64,000 bases of DNA from positions 1 through 64,000 of the forward strand of contig NZ_AUMK01000020.1 of the NCBI RefSeq assembly GCF_000430645.1, in the 5' to 3' direction. Numbering within the stretch: position 1 is the stretch's first letter; each line of letters starts with the position of its first letter. The stretch comes from Aquimarina latercula DSM 2041 (GTDB taxonomy: Bacteria > Bacteroidota > Bacteroidia > Flavobacteriales > Flavobacteriaceae). This document shows, one piece after another, positions 1 to 9,636 of the stretch. Made by a program: the position numbers and the translations under genes. The notes below the pieces were generated by a model. It saw only the letters and a program-made list of their open reading frames with translations. It was not told the DNA's origin and made no database searches.

Positions 1-357
1 TACAATTCTTATTTTAAATTCTTGTTCTGCAACCTCAATCATTTTTCTGTAAGTTTCGGCCAATAATCGAGCTTCTTGTAGTTCCCTCTTTAATTGAGAT
101 ACAGATTCGTTTTTGTTGTCTGAAGTTTTATTTGATTGATTTGCCATTACTGGTAAAGATACTATACTTGGGTTTGTATAATCATATCCTTTGTCTTTTA
201 ACCAGCTTGTTAATGTTCCGTGACCCAGATTATATTTATCTTTAATTGTTTTTCGCTTTAAAGTTCCTGTTAAAAATTCGTTGCAAACGAAATCTTTAAA
301 CTCTTCACTATACCTATTTTGCCATTTTGTTGTTGATGTTTTTGAATATCTTTCCAT
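1..357 (-). CDS. IS3-family transposase OrfA (helix-turn-helix subunit), 3' end missing
   Basis: This frame is open from an ATG at 357 to the window edge, giving 119 residues. Residues about 15-50 (WQNRYSEEFKDFVCNEFL through LTSWLKDKGY) fit a transposase helix-turn-helix of the OrfA type, which binds the terminal repeats. Residues about 80-119 (QLKRELQEARLLAETYRKM) form a charged coiled coil like the leucine-zipper region of IS3 OrfA proteins. OrfB, the DDE catalytic part, would lie beyond the window. The assignment rests on these patterns and on the IS-like end just upstream. Confidence 0.7.
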   Translation of the reverse strand, partial: MERYSKTSTTKWQNRYSEEFKDFVCNEFLTGTLKRKTIKDKYNLGHGTLTSWLKDKGYDYTNPSIVSLPVMANQSNKTSDNKNESVSQLKRELQEARLLAETYRKMIEVAEQEFKIRIV

Positions 358-398
358 ATTTTCACACTTTTTGTGTAAACCTATTTCAGGACAAGACA
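1..398 (-). mobile_element. Partial IS3-family insertion sequence, one end only
   Basis: The minus strand holds a transposase orfA running off the window start. Upstream of it is a terminus beginning TGTCTTGTCCTGAAATAG (minus strand, from about 398), which has the TG-start typical of IS3-family ends. The other end and any target duplication lie outside the window, so the exact boundary is inferred. Confidence 0.6.
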
Positions 399-536
399 GG
401 GGAAACCAAAATAACTTAATTTAATTGGGTGATCATTTTATATCAGAACTGATATTGGTTATTTTCCCTTTTTTAATTGTATTTATGTATTCATAGTGCT
501 TTTTTTAAGTTGTTTTGTTTAGTATTAATTTGCTTC

Positions 537-1010
537 TTATAATCCCAATAGCAGCAAATCTCCTTGTGAATCCTTTTTTGAAATAGTATGAACTGATAAA
601 AAAGTCGCTATCTCTATTTCGTGAGGTGTATTATGAACGTTTTCTAATAGGTTTTTCTTTGTTAATTTTAAAAGCTCTAAAGGGGCATATTTTGTTTTGA
701 AATAGTAGGTTGTAAAAGGATTACACTTACTGAAGCCTTGTTTTACTTCTTTATAAATATGAATCCAATCATTAGAACCTTCCAACTCACAAAAGTTCCC
801 ATTAGGCAGGATGGTAAACCCAAAAGGATCCACCGCACTTTCCTGATCCATATCAGAAGTAATGATTCTTTTTAAATGGTCTAATTTTAAAGGACTTTTG
901 GCATAGTACAATAAAATTTCTATCCTATGCAATAAATCAAAGACTTCTATTCTTTGCATGCCTTCAAAATTACGCATGATTTTATATAATAATTGTTGTT
1001 CTTGTTTCAT
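537..1010 (-). CDS. Hypothetical protein, 157 aa
   Basis: I do not recognise this protein. It is soluble, with no signal peptide or membrane segment. The N-terminal half is helical and rich in Leu, Ile and Arg (MQRIEVFDLLHRIEILLYY) and the middle is aromatic. It stands alone between an insertion sequence and a degraded regulator gene, a setting typical of accessory DNA. The start at 1010 is the first ATG. An imperfect hairpin (about 1038-1066, arms TTCTCCTTTGAT and ATCAAAAGGAGAA) lies in the presumed leader. It could be an orphan immunity or defence-associated protein, but nothing in the sequence demonstrates that. Confidence 0.6.
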   Translation of the reverse strand: MKQEQQLLYKIMRNFEGMQRIEVFDLLHRIEILLYYAKSPLKLDHLKRIITSDMDQESAVDPFGFTILPNGNFCELEGSNDWIHIYKEVKQGFSKCNPFTTYYFKTKYAPLELLKLTKKNLLENVHNTPHEIEIATFLSVHTISKKDSQGDLLLLGL

Positions 1011-1176
1011 TTTGTTTTAATTAAAGCATAGGCCAATATCTTCTCCTTTGATATTAATCAAAAGGAGAAAAGAAGTTTTACTTATTAAAATGATTTTATA
1101 ACTTATATCGCAAAATTAGTAGGATGTTTTGGGTTGGTTAGAAAGTTTTGGCTAACTTTTAATATAATTGTTTGTT

Positions 1177-1204
1177 GAACCAGCTACATCAATGTAACTG
1201 GTTC
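1177..1204. other. Stem-loop (GAACCAG / CTGGTTC)
   Basis: A 7-bp stem continues through one mismatch into TACA/TGTA around a TCAA loop. There is no strong T-run on either side, so it is only weakly terminator-like. It may belong to the missing upstream part of the regulator remnant that follows. Confidence 0.3.
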
Positions 1205-1245
1205 TTAGTATTTATTTAGTATTCTTGCCTGCCAATCTTTGACAC

Positions 1246-1265
1246 CACTAGTCGCAGACTAGCGG
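1246..1265. repeat. Short hairpin element interrupting a gene remnant (CTAGTC-GCA-GACTAG)
   Basis: A 6-bp perfect stem with a 3-nt loop is flanked by CC/GG beyond one mismatch. It sits in a short GC-rich patch (AGCGGGAGCGGGGG) unlike the surrounding AT-rich DNA. It lies immediately before the point where the regulator reading frame becomes recognisable, which suggests a small inserted or dispersed repeat. Confidence 0.4.
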
Positions 1266-1280
1266 GAGCGGGGGTTTTTT

Positions 1281-1445
1281 AAAAGTGATGATGCGGAAGA
1301 AGCGGTTAATTTACCTTTATTAGAAAAGATTAAAGTAATTGATACCCTTGAAGATGAAGAGCGTAATGCATTGCTTAAAATGATTGATATGGCGATCTCT
1401 AAGAAAAAACTAAAAGATAATCTTACGAACCTTATTTCTTCTTAA
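1281..1445 (+). pseudogene. C-terminal stub of an XRE-type transcriptional regulator
   Basis: The frame encodes about 54 residues (AEEAVNLPLLEKIKVIDTL, then EDEERNALLKMIDMAISKKK) before a TAA at 1443. This resembles the helical tail that follows the helix-turn-helix in many flavobacterial XRE-family regulators. No start codon or DNA-binding domain precedes it; upstream is the GC-rich hairpin element. I read it as a gene truncated by insertion or deletion. Family membership is from memory of the tail pattern only. Confidence 0.5.
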
Positions 1446-1453
1446 TATTTGTA

Positions 1454-1488
1454 CATAAAAAAATCCACAACATTGCTGCTGTGGATTT
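1454..1488 (-). terminator. Rho-independent terminator of the RHS/toxin operon
   Basis: The arms AAATCCACA (1461-1469) and TGTGGATTT (1480-1488) form a 9-bp stem. On the minus strand the stem is followed by a run of seven T. It lies about 60 bases past the end of the last minus-strand gene, as expected for the operon end. Confidence 0.7.
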
Positions 1489-1547
1489 ATCAATATTTAT
1501 ATTCTTACTCTTACCCCTACGAAGTTAAAAACTATCGCATAACAGTA

Positions 1548-1889
1548 TTAAATCTCAGCAATAAACGAGGTGTTTTCTATTCTTATGTATCTTTCGTTTT
1601 CTGAGAAGACTATATCATTTTCATTTAAATAATTAATTATTTCCAAGGAATGATCAATATTCTTAGGAGAAACTAGCCTTCCAATAATTATTAATTCAAC
1701 AGGATCAATTTCTAACCATTTCCATTGATTTATTTTTATAGGACCAATATGTTCAGGCTCAAAATAACCATCTACAGGGAAATTCAAATAACTGCCCCAT
1801 TCGGATACTTCAAAACTTGGATCATAAAACCAATTAAACCTAATTGGACATTTTTTCTGATTAATTATATAACTTATTTTATCTAACAT
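1548..1889 (-). CDS. Putative immunity protein of the RHS toxin, 113 aa
   Basis: This is a small acidic protein, probably cytoplasmic, with no signal peptide and no family I recognise. It starts only 9 bases after the stop of the RHS toxin gene on the same strand and is the last gene before a terminator. In polymorphic toxin systems the gene directly after the toxin tip usually encodes the matching immunity protein. The function is therefore inferred from position, not from sequence. Visible features are an aromatic N-terminal half (RFNWFYDPSFEVSEWGSYL) and a helix-rich C-terminal part. Confidence 0.6.
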   Translation of the reverse strand: MLDKISYIINQKKCPIRFNWFYDPSFEVSEWGSYLNFPVDGYFEPEHIGPIKINQWKWLEIDPVELIIIGRLVSPKNIDHSLEIINYLNENDIVFSENERYIRIENTSFIAEI

Positions 1890-1898
1890 GCTTTAATA

Positions 1899-4800
1899 TT
1901 ATTGCTTCTTTTTTTGGGGATAAGAAAAATGACCTTCTCCATTTTTACCATGATAATGAGGTTGTTCAAAAGTATTATTATCTTTAAATCGATGACCATT
2001 ACTGTGGTGATCTATATTAACTGGATTTCCATTCACATCTTTCGTTTTTATAACTTGAGATGGTTCTCCATTCGGACCTAAAAGATTTTTATTTTTTCCG
2101 TGTACATTTTCTCTTTTAAAATTATTTGCTTGAGAAGTAGGGACATTATTTTTTCTAAAAGCTTCTCTTCTCGCTGCCCTTTCTGTTTTAAATGTTTTAT
2201 CTCCTGCATTTTGAACTCTTCTTGTTGTCCCTTTTCCTTTACCACCTCTAACTAATGCAGGTATAACATTTAATGCTGCTTGTACTTTATCTCCTGTAGA
2301 AGCTTCGGGATCCACTTGAGAAACTATAGCTTCATCAAGAGCATCTAAACCAATTAAAGATAAACCTATAAATGTAATATCAGTAACTAATGCAGCACCT
2401 GGGTTGTCTGAATATGCACCTTCGGGGGCAGGATTAATAAACCCTCGCATAGGCTCTCTACCAGAGCTAGGATTATACAATGCATATTCTGGTGGTGCAC
2501 TACCGTGGTTTCCTGTGCCATCACCGATAGGTATGGGTCTATGGTCATTAGGGTTACCACTTCCCGAATCAGGACAATCTCCTGTAGGACAAGGCATCAT
2601 CCCATCAGGATCCATAAAAAATATAGGATTGTTAAACGCATAATTGTAAGGAGAATGCCTGCGCATTTTTTCTGCTAGCGGATCAAGATTCATCCACCTA
2701 CCAATTGCAGGATCATAGTTACGTGCAGTAATATCTACCCAACCAAGACCTAGTTCGTCTTGTTCTTCTTTCCCACCAAACCCATAGTTGTGTTTCCTTC
2801 CAGTAATGGTGTTGTTATACCCTTTATGTTGTAGTCCAAAGGGATAATAGTTTTTCTCCTGCATAATCTCCTGAGCATAATCTCCATCACCATCTACATC
2901 TGCATTATTTCTAAGAACGTCTATTTTACCATCCTTATCTTTATCAGAATACGAGATTCTAATATTTCCTAAATGATCTTTAAGTTGGTATACATAATTA
3001 TAACCTATAATCGTTTGGTATTCACCAATACCTTTATACCATGGTTCTACATATCCTTCAGAAGTATTAAAGAATTGTAATTTGCCATTTTCATAGATGT
3101 AGTTGCCAGCGTACTCTGTTGTTAAAGAACTTCCACCAGAAACAATCTTTTTTAGTTTTGTTCCAGTTGCGGTGTAAATATAACTAATATTTCCTGTATT
3201 AGATCGTGTTTGATCATTTATTGCTACCGTAGTTGGTAGGTTTAAATGATTGTAGGTGATACCAGTAATTCCCTTATTACGATCGATGGTCATATTACCG
3301 TTTACATCATATACGTAATCATTATTGGTATTGGTACCATCTATGAATCCTTCGTTTTTATGAACCGAGGTTACGGCTTCTCTAACCTTTTCTAACTTAT
3401 TGTTACTATAAGTATAGTAGAGTTCATCTATTCTTGTTGTGGATCCATTCGGTCTGCCGTTTCTTGAGATTCGTCCTATATTTCCATTTTTATCATATGC
3501 AATACCCCACATACTAAAAGAATCTCCAGTCATCAAGGTTGAGCCTCGTAAGCTATTTGCTCGAGTGATTCTATTTAAATCATCATACTGATAAGAATAC
3601 GATCTTTTAGTGTTATCATTGGCTGTTTTCCAGATCGTTTGAGAGATATTACCATTATAAAGTTCTGGTACATCATAAAATCCTTGAACGGTATTGTAAT
3701 TAATCTTAAAACTAAAAAGATCATCACCTATAGTATCTACATCATTGATACCAGTTAACCATCCACGTACATTGTATGTGTAATCCACAGTTTGTAGCGG
3801 AGCTTGTTCTGCGTTTCCGACCTTTTTACTTTCTAACTGTCCTAAATCATCGTAATTATTCTGTACAATCAGTTCTTGTGGGTAACTACCTATTTGTTGT
3901 TTTTGAGTTAGCAGTCTACCCATATGATCATACGTATAGGTATCAGTAGTTACGATAGCGGCATTACTATCTTTGTTATGTGTAGTTCGTGTCGCTAATG
4001 GTTTTCCTGTAAAATCTAATTTGCTTTCTACCTTATCAATAGTATTTAAATATCTATTTCTACTACCTGTCCATATATTCTGTCCTTTACTATCATAGGC
4101 GTTTACTGTGGTGATCCAGTTATTGGTTCCTAATACACGAACTTTTGATCCCGTTGGTAATCCTTTGGTATCGTTGGTAGTAGTTATTCCATACGAAGTA
4201 GATGGTTTATTCATTCCATCTCTATCGAAAGTATAATCATCATAGTAATTGATGGTTAGAATCGTATCAAAATATCTTGGGATCGCATTATTAGTATAAT
4301 AGATTGCTGTTCCTGCTAAGGTTCGACTACTAGTTTCTTTAGTCTCAAACTGTGAATAAACAGCATTAGTATCCGCAGATGTTTGCAAAGAAGCTCTGGA
4401 TTCATTATTTTTTAATGATCCTGTATACGCTACTCTCCCAAGAGCATCGTATTTGGTAAACAACCATTCTTTTGGATTTTTAGAACGTTGATTAGCATCC
4501 TGGGTCATTACTGGTTGATCCAGTTTGTTGTACACTATGTATTCCCAACCTTTTCCTGGTATTTTCTTTTCTACCAATCGATTTCTGTAATCGTATTTGT
4601 ATTGATAACAGAGTTCAGAAAGTTCGGTTGATGATACTCCATTGGTAACTGTAACTTTTGGGGATAATACGTAGGTAAGATTTCCAAAATCATCATAGAC
4701 ATAATAGGTGTCGTGGGCAGTGTTATTATTGTATGTTCTTTTAAGAATCATACGCCCTAGCTTATCTGTAAATTCTTTTGTAGTATGATCATTACCATCA

Positions 4801-6074
4801 CTGCTCTTCCAGTTTTCATCTTTGGTGATGTTTACCAAGAGTTCTTGTGCTGGATAATCACCTACTTTTTCTAAGGTAGGTACTGCTGTATTCCCATTTG
4901 TAAATTTTACTCTAAAATACACAACATCATCGGCATCGCTGTTTAAGGCTCTATCGAGTTTAATAGTATGATCATCTCCTTCTTCTGTTGCCTGCCAGTC
5001 TAATCCTGGAGCAGCTTGTTTTAAAGGCCTGCTTAATGGAGATGACTCAAAAATAGTTTCCGAATACGGATTGGGTGTATTCTGATATTTTGAAGTATTG
5101 TAAAACGCATTGAGTTCTGCCAATGGATTGGTATAGATTGTTCCATTTTGAGTCTCTTCAGAAGCATAAGGTAAATATTCCTTCGCTTGTCTACCATAGT
5201 TATCATACTCAAAATGTGTAATGATATCTTTTGGTTTAGATTGCTGAATCAACTGATTAATAGGCGTTCCGTTTCCATCTATTTTTGTCAATACTGGATT
5301 CCAGAAATACTGTTTGGTATTAGTATCTGTACTGTAATAAAGATAGTTTCTAAATCGAGCAGTTGTCGTGTTGTTCCTCCATTTATAATCAGTACCGTTT
5401 TTAACTTTATTACCGTTTATATCATACATCCCACTAATTCCACTATTGCTTCCTGTATAAGTATGTGGATGCACTATTCCTACCAATAAATACCATTGGT
5501 TAAGATTTGGTGTGTCTCCAACAACAAAATAAGGATTGCCGTTAGCTGTGCCGCTAAGATTATTTACGTTCTGTGTACCATGATAGGTACTTCCATTCTG
5601 TGAACCTGTTCGTTTTACCCAAACAGCATAACGATATCCTACATTTTTATCCACTGATATATAGTCTGTGTTCCAACCACCATCTGCGTCACTGGCAGCA
5701 TCATTACCACATTTCCATAATAAGGATTGTTCTCCAAAGGGATTGGTATCGAAAATTCTTTCGTTATCAGAAGATTGACCGTTCATATTAAATAACGATG
5801 TGTGTCCTCCTCCCGCAGTCCAATCATCTGTCCAGTCCAGGATATTAGTATTTTGTTGCTGTCCGCCGGCTCTTACCGCTACGGATTGTTTAGGTCTTCC
5901 TAATCCATCGAAATAATTGACCGATACAATTTTATCACTTTCTAGCACCTGAGATTGTTGCCCATCTTGTACTTCGGTTTGGTAGGTGGTAGATTTTATA
6001 TAATTTTCTGTTTGTGTCTGTGCACTAATTACTGTACTTACCAATACAGCAATCGCTAAAAATATTTTTTTCAT
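1899..6074 (-). CDS. RHS/YD-repeat secreted protein with C-terminal nuclease-like toxin tip
   Basis: The start at 6074 gives the signal peptide MKKIFLAIAVLVSTVISAQ. A longer frame from 6134 would overlap the upstream gene and hide this signal. The N-terminal region (SVNYFDGLGRPKQSVAVRAG, residues about 51-70) matches the Bacteroidota RHS-type N-terminus (DUF6443-like). An insertion of about 190 residues follows (about 75-270), then YD repeats and the RHS core near residue 1120 (YDPAIGRWMNLDPLAEK). After the core comes a variable tip of about 230 residues ending in REAFRKNNVPTSQANNFKRE and a His/Gly-rich end (DHHSNGHRFK, QPHYHGKNGEGHFSYP). That tip resembles HNH/endonuclease VII-like polymorphic toxins. 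It is 13 bases downstream of a second RHS gene and 9 bases upstream of a candidate immunity gene. Confidence 0.8.
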   Translation of the reverse strand: MKKIFLAIAVLVSTVISAQTQTENYIKSTTYQTEVQDGQQSQVLESDKIVSVNYFDGLGRPKQSVAVRAGGQQQNTNILDWTDDWTAGGGHTSLFNMNGQSSDNERIFDTNPFGEQSLLWKCGNDAASDADGGWNTDYISVDKNVGYRYAVWVKRTGSQNGSTYHGTQNVNNLSGTANGNPYFVVGDTPNLNQWYLLVGIVHPHTYTGSNSGISGMYDINGNKVKNGTDYKWRNNTTTARFRNYLYYSTDTNTKQYFWNPVLTKIDGNGTPINQLIQQSKPKDIITHFEYDNYGRQAKEYLPYASEETQNGTIYTNPLAELNAFYNTSKYQNTPNPYSETIFESSPLSRPLKQAAPGLDWQATEEGDDHTIKLDRALNSDADDVVYFRVKFTNGNTAVPTLEKVGDYPAQELLVNITKDENWKSSDGNDHTTKEFTDKLGRMILKRTYNNNTAHDTYYVYDDFGNLTYVLSPKVTVTNGVSSTELSELCYQYKYDYRNRLVEKKIPGKGWEYIVYNKLDQPVMTQDANQRSKNPKEWLFTKYDALGRVAYTGSLKNNESRASLQTSADTNAVYSQFETKETSSRTLAGTAIYYTNNAIPRYFDTILTINYYDDYTFDRDGMNKPSTSYGITTTNDTKGLPTGSKVRVLGTNNWITTVNAYDSKGQNIWTGSRNRYLNTIDKVESKLDFTGKPLATRTTHNKDSNAAIVTTDTYTYDHMGRLLTQKQQIGSYPQELIVQNNYDDLGQLESKKVGNAEQAPLQTVDYTYNVRGWLTGINDVDTIGDDLFSFKINYNTVQGFYDVPELYNGNISQTIWKTANDNTKRSYSYQYDDLNRITRANSLRGSTLMTGDSFSMWGIAYDKNGNIGRISRNGRPNGSTTRIDELYYTYSNNKLEKVREAVTSVHKNEGFIDGTNTNNDYVYDVNGNMTIDRNKGITGITYNHLNLPTTVAINDQTRSNTGNISYIYTATGTKLKKIVSGGSSLTTEYAGNYIYENGKLQFFNTSEGYVEPWYKGIGEYQTIIGYNYVYQLKDHLGNIRISYSDKDKDGKIDVLRNNADVDGDGDYAQEIMQEKNYYPFGLQHKGYNNTITGRKHNYGFGGKEEQDELGLGWVDITARNYDPAIGRWMNLDPLAEKMRRHSPYNYAFNNPIFFMDPDGMMPCPTGDCPDSGSGNPNDHRPIPIGDGTGNHGSAPPEYALYNPSSGREPMRGFINPAPEGAYSDNPGAALVTDITFIGLSLIGLDALDEAIVSQVDPEASTGDKVQAALNVIPALVRGGKGKGTTRRVQNAGDKTFKTERAARREAFRKNNVPTSQANNFKRENVHGKNKNLLGPNGEPSQVIKTKDVNGNPVNIDHHSNGHRFKDNNTFEQPHYHGKNGEGHFSYPQKKKQ

Positions 6075-6087
6075 CTCTATGACTGTA

Positions 6088-9000
6088 TTAGTTATTTTTA
6101 TAATTGTACTCGTTTTCCGATAGAATATTTCCATCTTGATCTTTTACTTTTTCTAACCTGTTAAATTGATCATACTCGTAATACATTGTATACCCTTTTT
6201 GATCTGTCATACTTGTAACTCCTATCAATGGATCATAGGTATAATAACTCATTTGAGAATTCACAAAAAATGAATGTGATTGCAACGTATTTAGCTGTGA
6301 TCGCATAGTAGATTCTGCAGCTGTACTATTCTCTGAATTAGATGTCGTTCGTATTTGATTGATACTACTAATAACATCTGCTGGCATTCCTGTATAGGTT
6401 GCATTTGCTATTTTTGCTATTGGATATTTATCATGATACCCCCAAACATAAATCATCGAACTACCGTCTGGCTGTTCTACTTCTAAAGGATTTCCATTGG
6501 TATCATATTTTTTATAATACAAACGATCTTCTAAGGTTGTATCTCCTTTAGCGAACTGAACTTTTTCTGGTAATGCAATACCATCTCCCCAATCTTTGTA
6601 GAAGGTTTTTCGGGTTGCCAGTTTACTAGTAGTACCATTTTCCTTAATCGTACTACTTTCTGACTGTATCACCTCTGTAAGGCGATTATTTGTTACTAAT
6701 AACTGACTTCCTGAATCTGTAAAATCCTTTGGGTAGTAAAACGTACTTTTTTCTTGAGCTCCATCAATTCCTGTTGTAATACTATTACGCATTAAATAAT
6801 CCACCGAAGAATCGTAACTCATCGTATTTACCACAGTAGTTTGTGTATCACCAAAATACTGAGTGGATTTTACCTCGATAGTATTTCCTGCAGTCGCTTG
6901 CATTAGATTTCGTTTTAATGCTAGTGTAGACAGATCAAAACGTGTAATACAAGTAGCTCCTGGAGCATCACATCCTGCGGGACGTTGTGGAGTATACGCT
7001 CTATTGCCTGCCTGAACAACGCCTCCAACACCAGCACTACCTATGAATCCTGCAAACCATTCAGGTTCTAAATGACGATATCGATATTTATTAATCGAAG
7101 CATCATAATAGATTTGAATGTATTTGATACTATTATTCTCGTTATGTGTAAGAGAAATTCCTGCTGTAGAAAAATATAGAGGGTTATCATAACTATTTTG
7201 TGTAGATGCTATGGTGTCATTTGCAGCGGTAAACACTAAATTACGTTGTTCTTTTCCTACTTTATATCTTGGAATAAAACTATTAGTAAAAGGTCGAATA
7301 GCATCTGTTACTATACCATCGGATCCTGTATTGAATTCATAAATAGTATATCCATTATCGGCACTAGTGTTTTGCTTGCTTTCATCATACACCGTAATTT
7401 TGGGATATACTACGTGTGGTTGATTACTAGACGCTCCAGCCAATCGGTGCAGTGTATAAGCCGTTGGTTTATCAGGTTCTGTAGTGATTACTTTGGCAGT
7501 TGTATATACTAGGGTTGGATTAAAAATTACTTTACCGGGAGCATACACATATTTTTTAGCAGATGCTTTTGTACCATTACTATCATAATCAGTTATCTTT
7601 TGGATACGTAATCCTGCTTTTAAAAATTCACTCCCTGATTGTGATTCATCAATTTGTTCTTCTCTAAAAACACGCACATTAGACGTTCCCGGTCTAGAAT
7701 TCACAAGTGTAATTTGATATGTACCTGCCTCTAAAAGAATCTGTCTTCTATCTGCGGTACCATAATTACTCCATAAAAGATTAACACTCGAGTTTCCTGT
7801 AGTTTGATTAATAATTTGATTGTACGGAATTGGAGTAAATTCATAATCTGGATCAATAATAGGATTGTCATCTCGATCATCTCCTAAGTCAAGATTTCCT
7901 TGTGCTCTAAAAATAAAAACCTCCCTATTTCCTAAACCACTTGTTGTATAATCTAATTCATAATAATAAGGTTCTGTAATTGTAAACAAAGTACTATTAA
8001 TTTTAGGAGCACTTCCAAATTTATCCTCACAATAATTACCACAAACATTATTATTAGAAGGGTCAAGCCCTCCTGTTAAACTAGCACCACCATATACAAC
8101 TTCTCTGGTTACAATCCCTGTGGATGATCCATCAGAAGCTCTATGCTGTTCATAAGTAAAAGTAGTATAACCACCTGTTGGATAGGTGATCTTAGTTAAC
8201 ATTCCTCTTTTGGCTTTTGTGAAATCAGGTAATCGATTTGCTCCAGTATAGGTGTCTCCATTTCGTACATATTGAGGATATAGTACTGAATTATTCTTAC
8301 CATTATAATATCCCATATAATCCTGAGAAAGTGATTTTCTAGAAGGTACTCCAGGCGCATTGTCATAAGCTAAAGCATATTGTTGATAAGTATTGTTGTT
8401 TGCATCGGTAATCTCTACTGTATCCAATTTTAAGCGAATATCATCCGAATTACTATTAGCTGGATTTGCTGTAGAAGAAATCCCAAAGTACGAATGTCCG
8501 AATTTGATCTTTTTTAATACACTTGCTAAAGGCGAAGTGCTTTGTGGGGAATAGATATGTAATTCATCTAAGCCACTAGGAACATTAAGATTCATATCGT
8601 ATCTGTTTTTAAGTACCGTGGATACAATTAATTTCCCATTATGTTGTATTTGACTTAAAAAAGATTGATTTAGTTTGGTAATTGGTTGAAAAGTAGATCC
8701 GCCAGGATTACTAAAGGTATTTCCACCAGGGTTATTAGGCATTGGATTAGAGGCGTGACTTACAGGTGACGATGAAAATGGCTGATTCCAATATCCAGTA
8801 CTGGTATAACTAAACTCATATGTATCTTTTAAGGTAGGTGATTCTATTTTAGTCAATAACCAAGAAGAAACATATTCTTTAATAACTCCACCAGTAGCAG
8901 AAGCATCGTTTCCTTGAGTATGCGTTTCTTCTTGCTCTTCAAAATAATATTTTGTTCCATTTTCACTAGTAATCGTCCAATGACGGATATATCCAGATCT

Positions 9001-9636
9001 ATAATACTCCACTTTAGTTCTTGGATTTTTTAGTCCTCTGGCTTCTAAAGTTTGCATATCGATAACTACCATTTCATTTAGACCTGGCGCATTAACACTA
9101 AAAAAGTCTTGCTCGATATCCTTAAATCCTTTATTTACACTCTCTAGGAAATAAAAGTAATCTTCTGCTTTTTGTCTGGTATCAAAGGAGAAGTTGTTCG
9201 CAGTATATTCTAATACTTTGGATCTAACCGAGTTGTCAAAAATGGATTGATAATCCGAACTGATAAAATCATCAGGCATCCCATTTACAATTCTAGATAC
9301 ACGACCTCCAATAGTTAGGTTCCAACTGAGTCCTACCCAAGAAGCTTGCTGTTCTACTTTAACTCCTTGTGCGTCATAACTTAACTGTATTGGCAACCCT
9401 ACTTCTTGTCCCGGATATTGATACAATGGTATACTAATTTCAGGAGTGCCTGTATATAAACTTACTGGAGTATTCCCGAACTTGGTTAAAGTGGCTGCTT
9501 CTGGAGCTTTTGCTGCATCGGCAATCCTAGTGATTTCTGCACTATAATCTACACTGAGATTCCCTCCCCCAGGGATTTGCTGACTGTAGATCCCCAAACT
9601 GATACTGCATAGTAGTATCAAAACAATTTTTCTCAT
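6088..9636 (-). CDS. RHS repeat protein, N-terminal partner of the toxin protein
   Basis: This 1182-residue protein begins with a signal peptide (MRKIVLILLCSISLGIYSQ). A conserved segment follows (FGNTPVSLYTGTPEISIPLY, LPIQLSYDAQGVKVEQ, WVGLSWNL), as in the large secreted RHS partners of Bacteroidota. The C-terminus has YD repeats (YTYDPLIGVTSMTDQKG, YYEYDQFNRLEKVKDQDGN) that are cut off as if continuing into the next protein. It and the following RHS gene probably form one shell-like unit split into two chains, 13 bases apart on one transcript. No toxin domain of its own is visible. An ECF sigma gene lies about 200 bases upstream on the same strand. Confidence 0.8.
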   Translation of the reverse strand: MRKIVLILLCSISLGIYSQQIPGGGNLSVDYSAEITRIADAAKAPEAATLTKFGNTPVSLYTGTPEISIPLYQYPGQEVGLPIQLSYDAQGVKVEQQASWVGLSWNLTIGGRVSRIVNGMPDDFISSDYQSIFDNSVRSKVLEYTANNFSFDTRQKAEDYFYFLESVNKGFKDIEQDFFSVNAPGLNEMVVIDMQTLEARGLKNPRTKVEYYRSGYIRHWTITSENGTKYYFEEQEETHTQGNDASATGGVIKEYVSSWLLTKIESPTLKDTYEFSYTSTGYWNQPFSSSPVSHASNPMPNNPGGNTFSNPGGSTFQPITKLNQSFLSQIQHNGKLIVSTVLKNRYDMNLNVPSGLDELHIYSPQSTSPLASVLKKIKFGHSYFGISSTANPANSNSDDIRLKLDTVEITDANNNTYQQYALAYDNAPGVPSRKSLSQDYMGYYNGKNNSVLYPQYVRNGDTYTGANRLPDFTKAKRGMLTKITYPTGGYTTFTYEQHRASDGSSTGIVTREVVYGGASLTGGLDPSNNNVCGNYCEDKFGSAPKINSTLFTITEPYYYELDYTTSGLGNREVFIFRAQGNLDLGDDRDDNPIIDPDYEFTPIPYNQIINQTTGNSSVNLLWSNYGTADRRQILLEAGTYQITLVNSRPGTSNVRVFREEQIDESQSGSEFLKAGLRIQKITDYDSNGTKASAKKYVYAPGKVIFNPTLVYTTAKVITTEPDKPTAYTLHRLAGASSNQPHVVYPKITVYDESKQNTSADNGYTIYEFNTGSDGIVTDAIRPFTNSFIPRYKVGKEQRNLVFTAANDTIASTQNSYDNPLYFSTAGISLTHNENNSIKYIQIYYDASINKYRYRHLEPEWFAGFIGSAGVGGVVQAGNRAYTPQRPAGCDAPGATCITRFDLSTLALKRNLMQATAGNTIEVKSTQYFGDTQTTVVNTMSYDSSVDYLMRNSITTGIDGAQEKSTFYYPKDFTDSGSQLLVTNNRLTEVIQSESSTIKENGTTSKLATRKTFYKDWGDGIALPEKVQFAKGDTTLEDRLYYKKYDTNGNPLEVEQPDGSSMIYVWGYHDKYPIAKIANATYTGMPADVISSINQIRTTSNSENSTAAESTMRSQLNTLQSHSFFVNSQMSYYTYDPLIGVTSMTDQKGYTMYYEYDQFNRLEKVKDQDGNILSENEYNYKNN

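Noticed and set aside
1177..1204. Rho-independent terminator
   Set aside because: The stem is short with a mismatch and no T-run follows on either strand.
5187..5791. Plus-strand open frames opposite the RHS toxin gene
   Set aside because: They lie wholly inside a strongly supported gene on the other strand, lack family resemblance and have low-complexity aromatic composition.
6074..6134. Longer N-terminus for the RHS toxin protein
   Set aside because: It would overlap the upstream gene and bury a clear signal peptide that starts at 6074.
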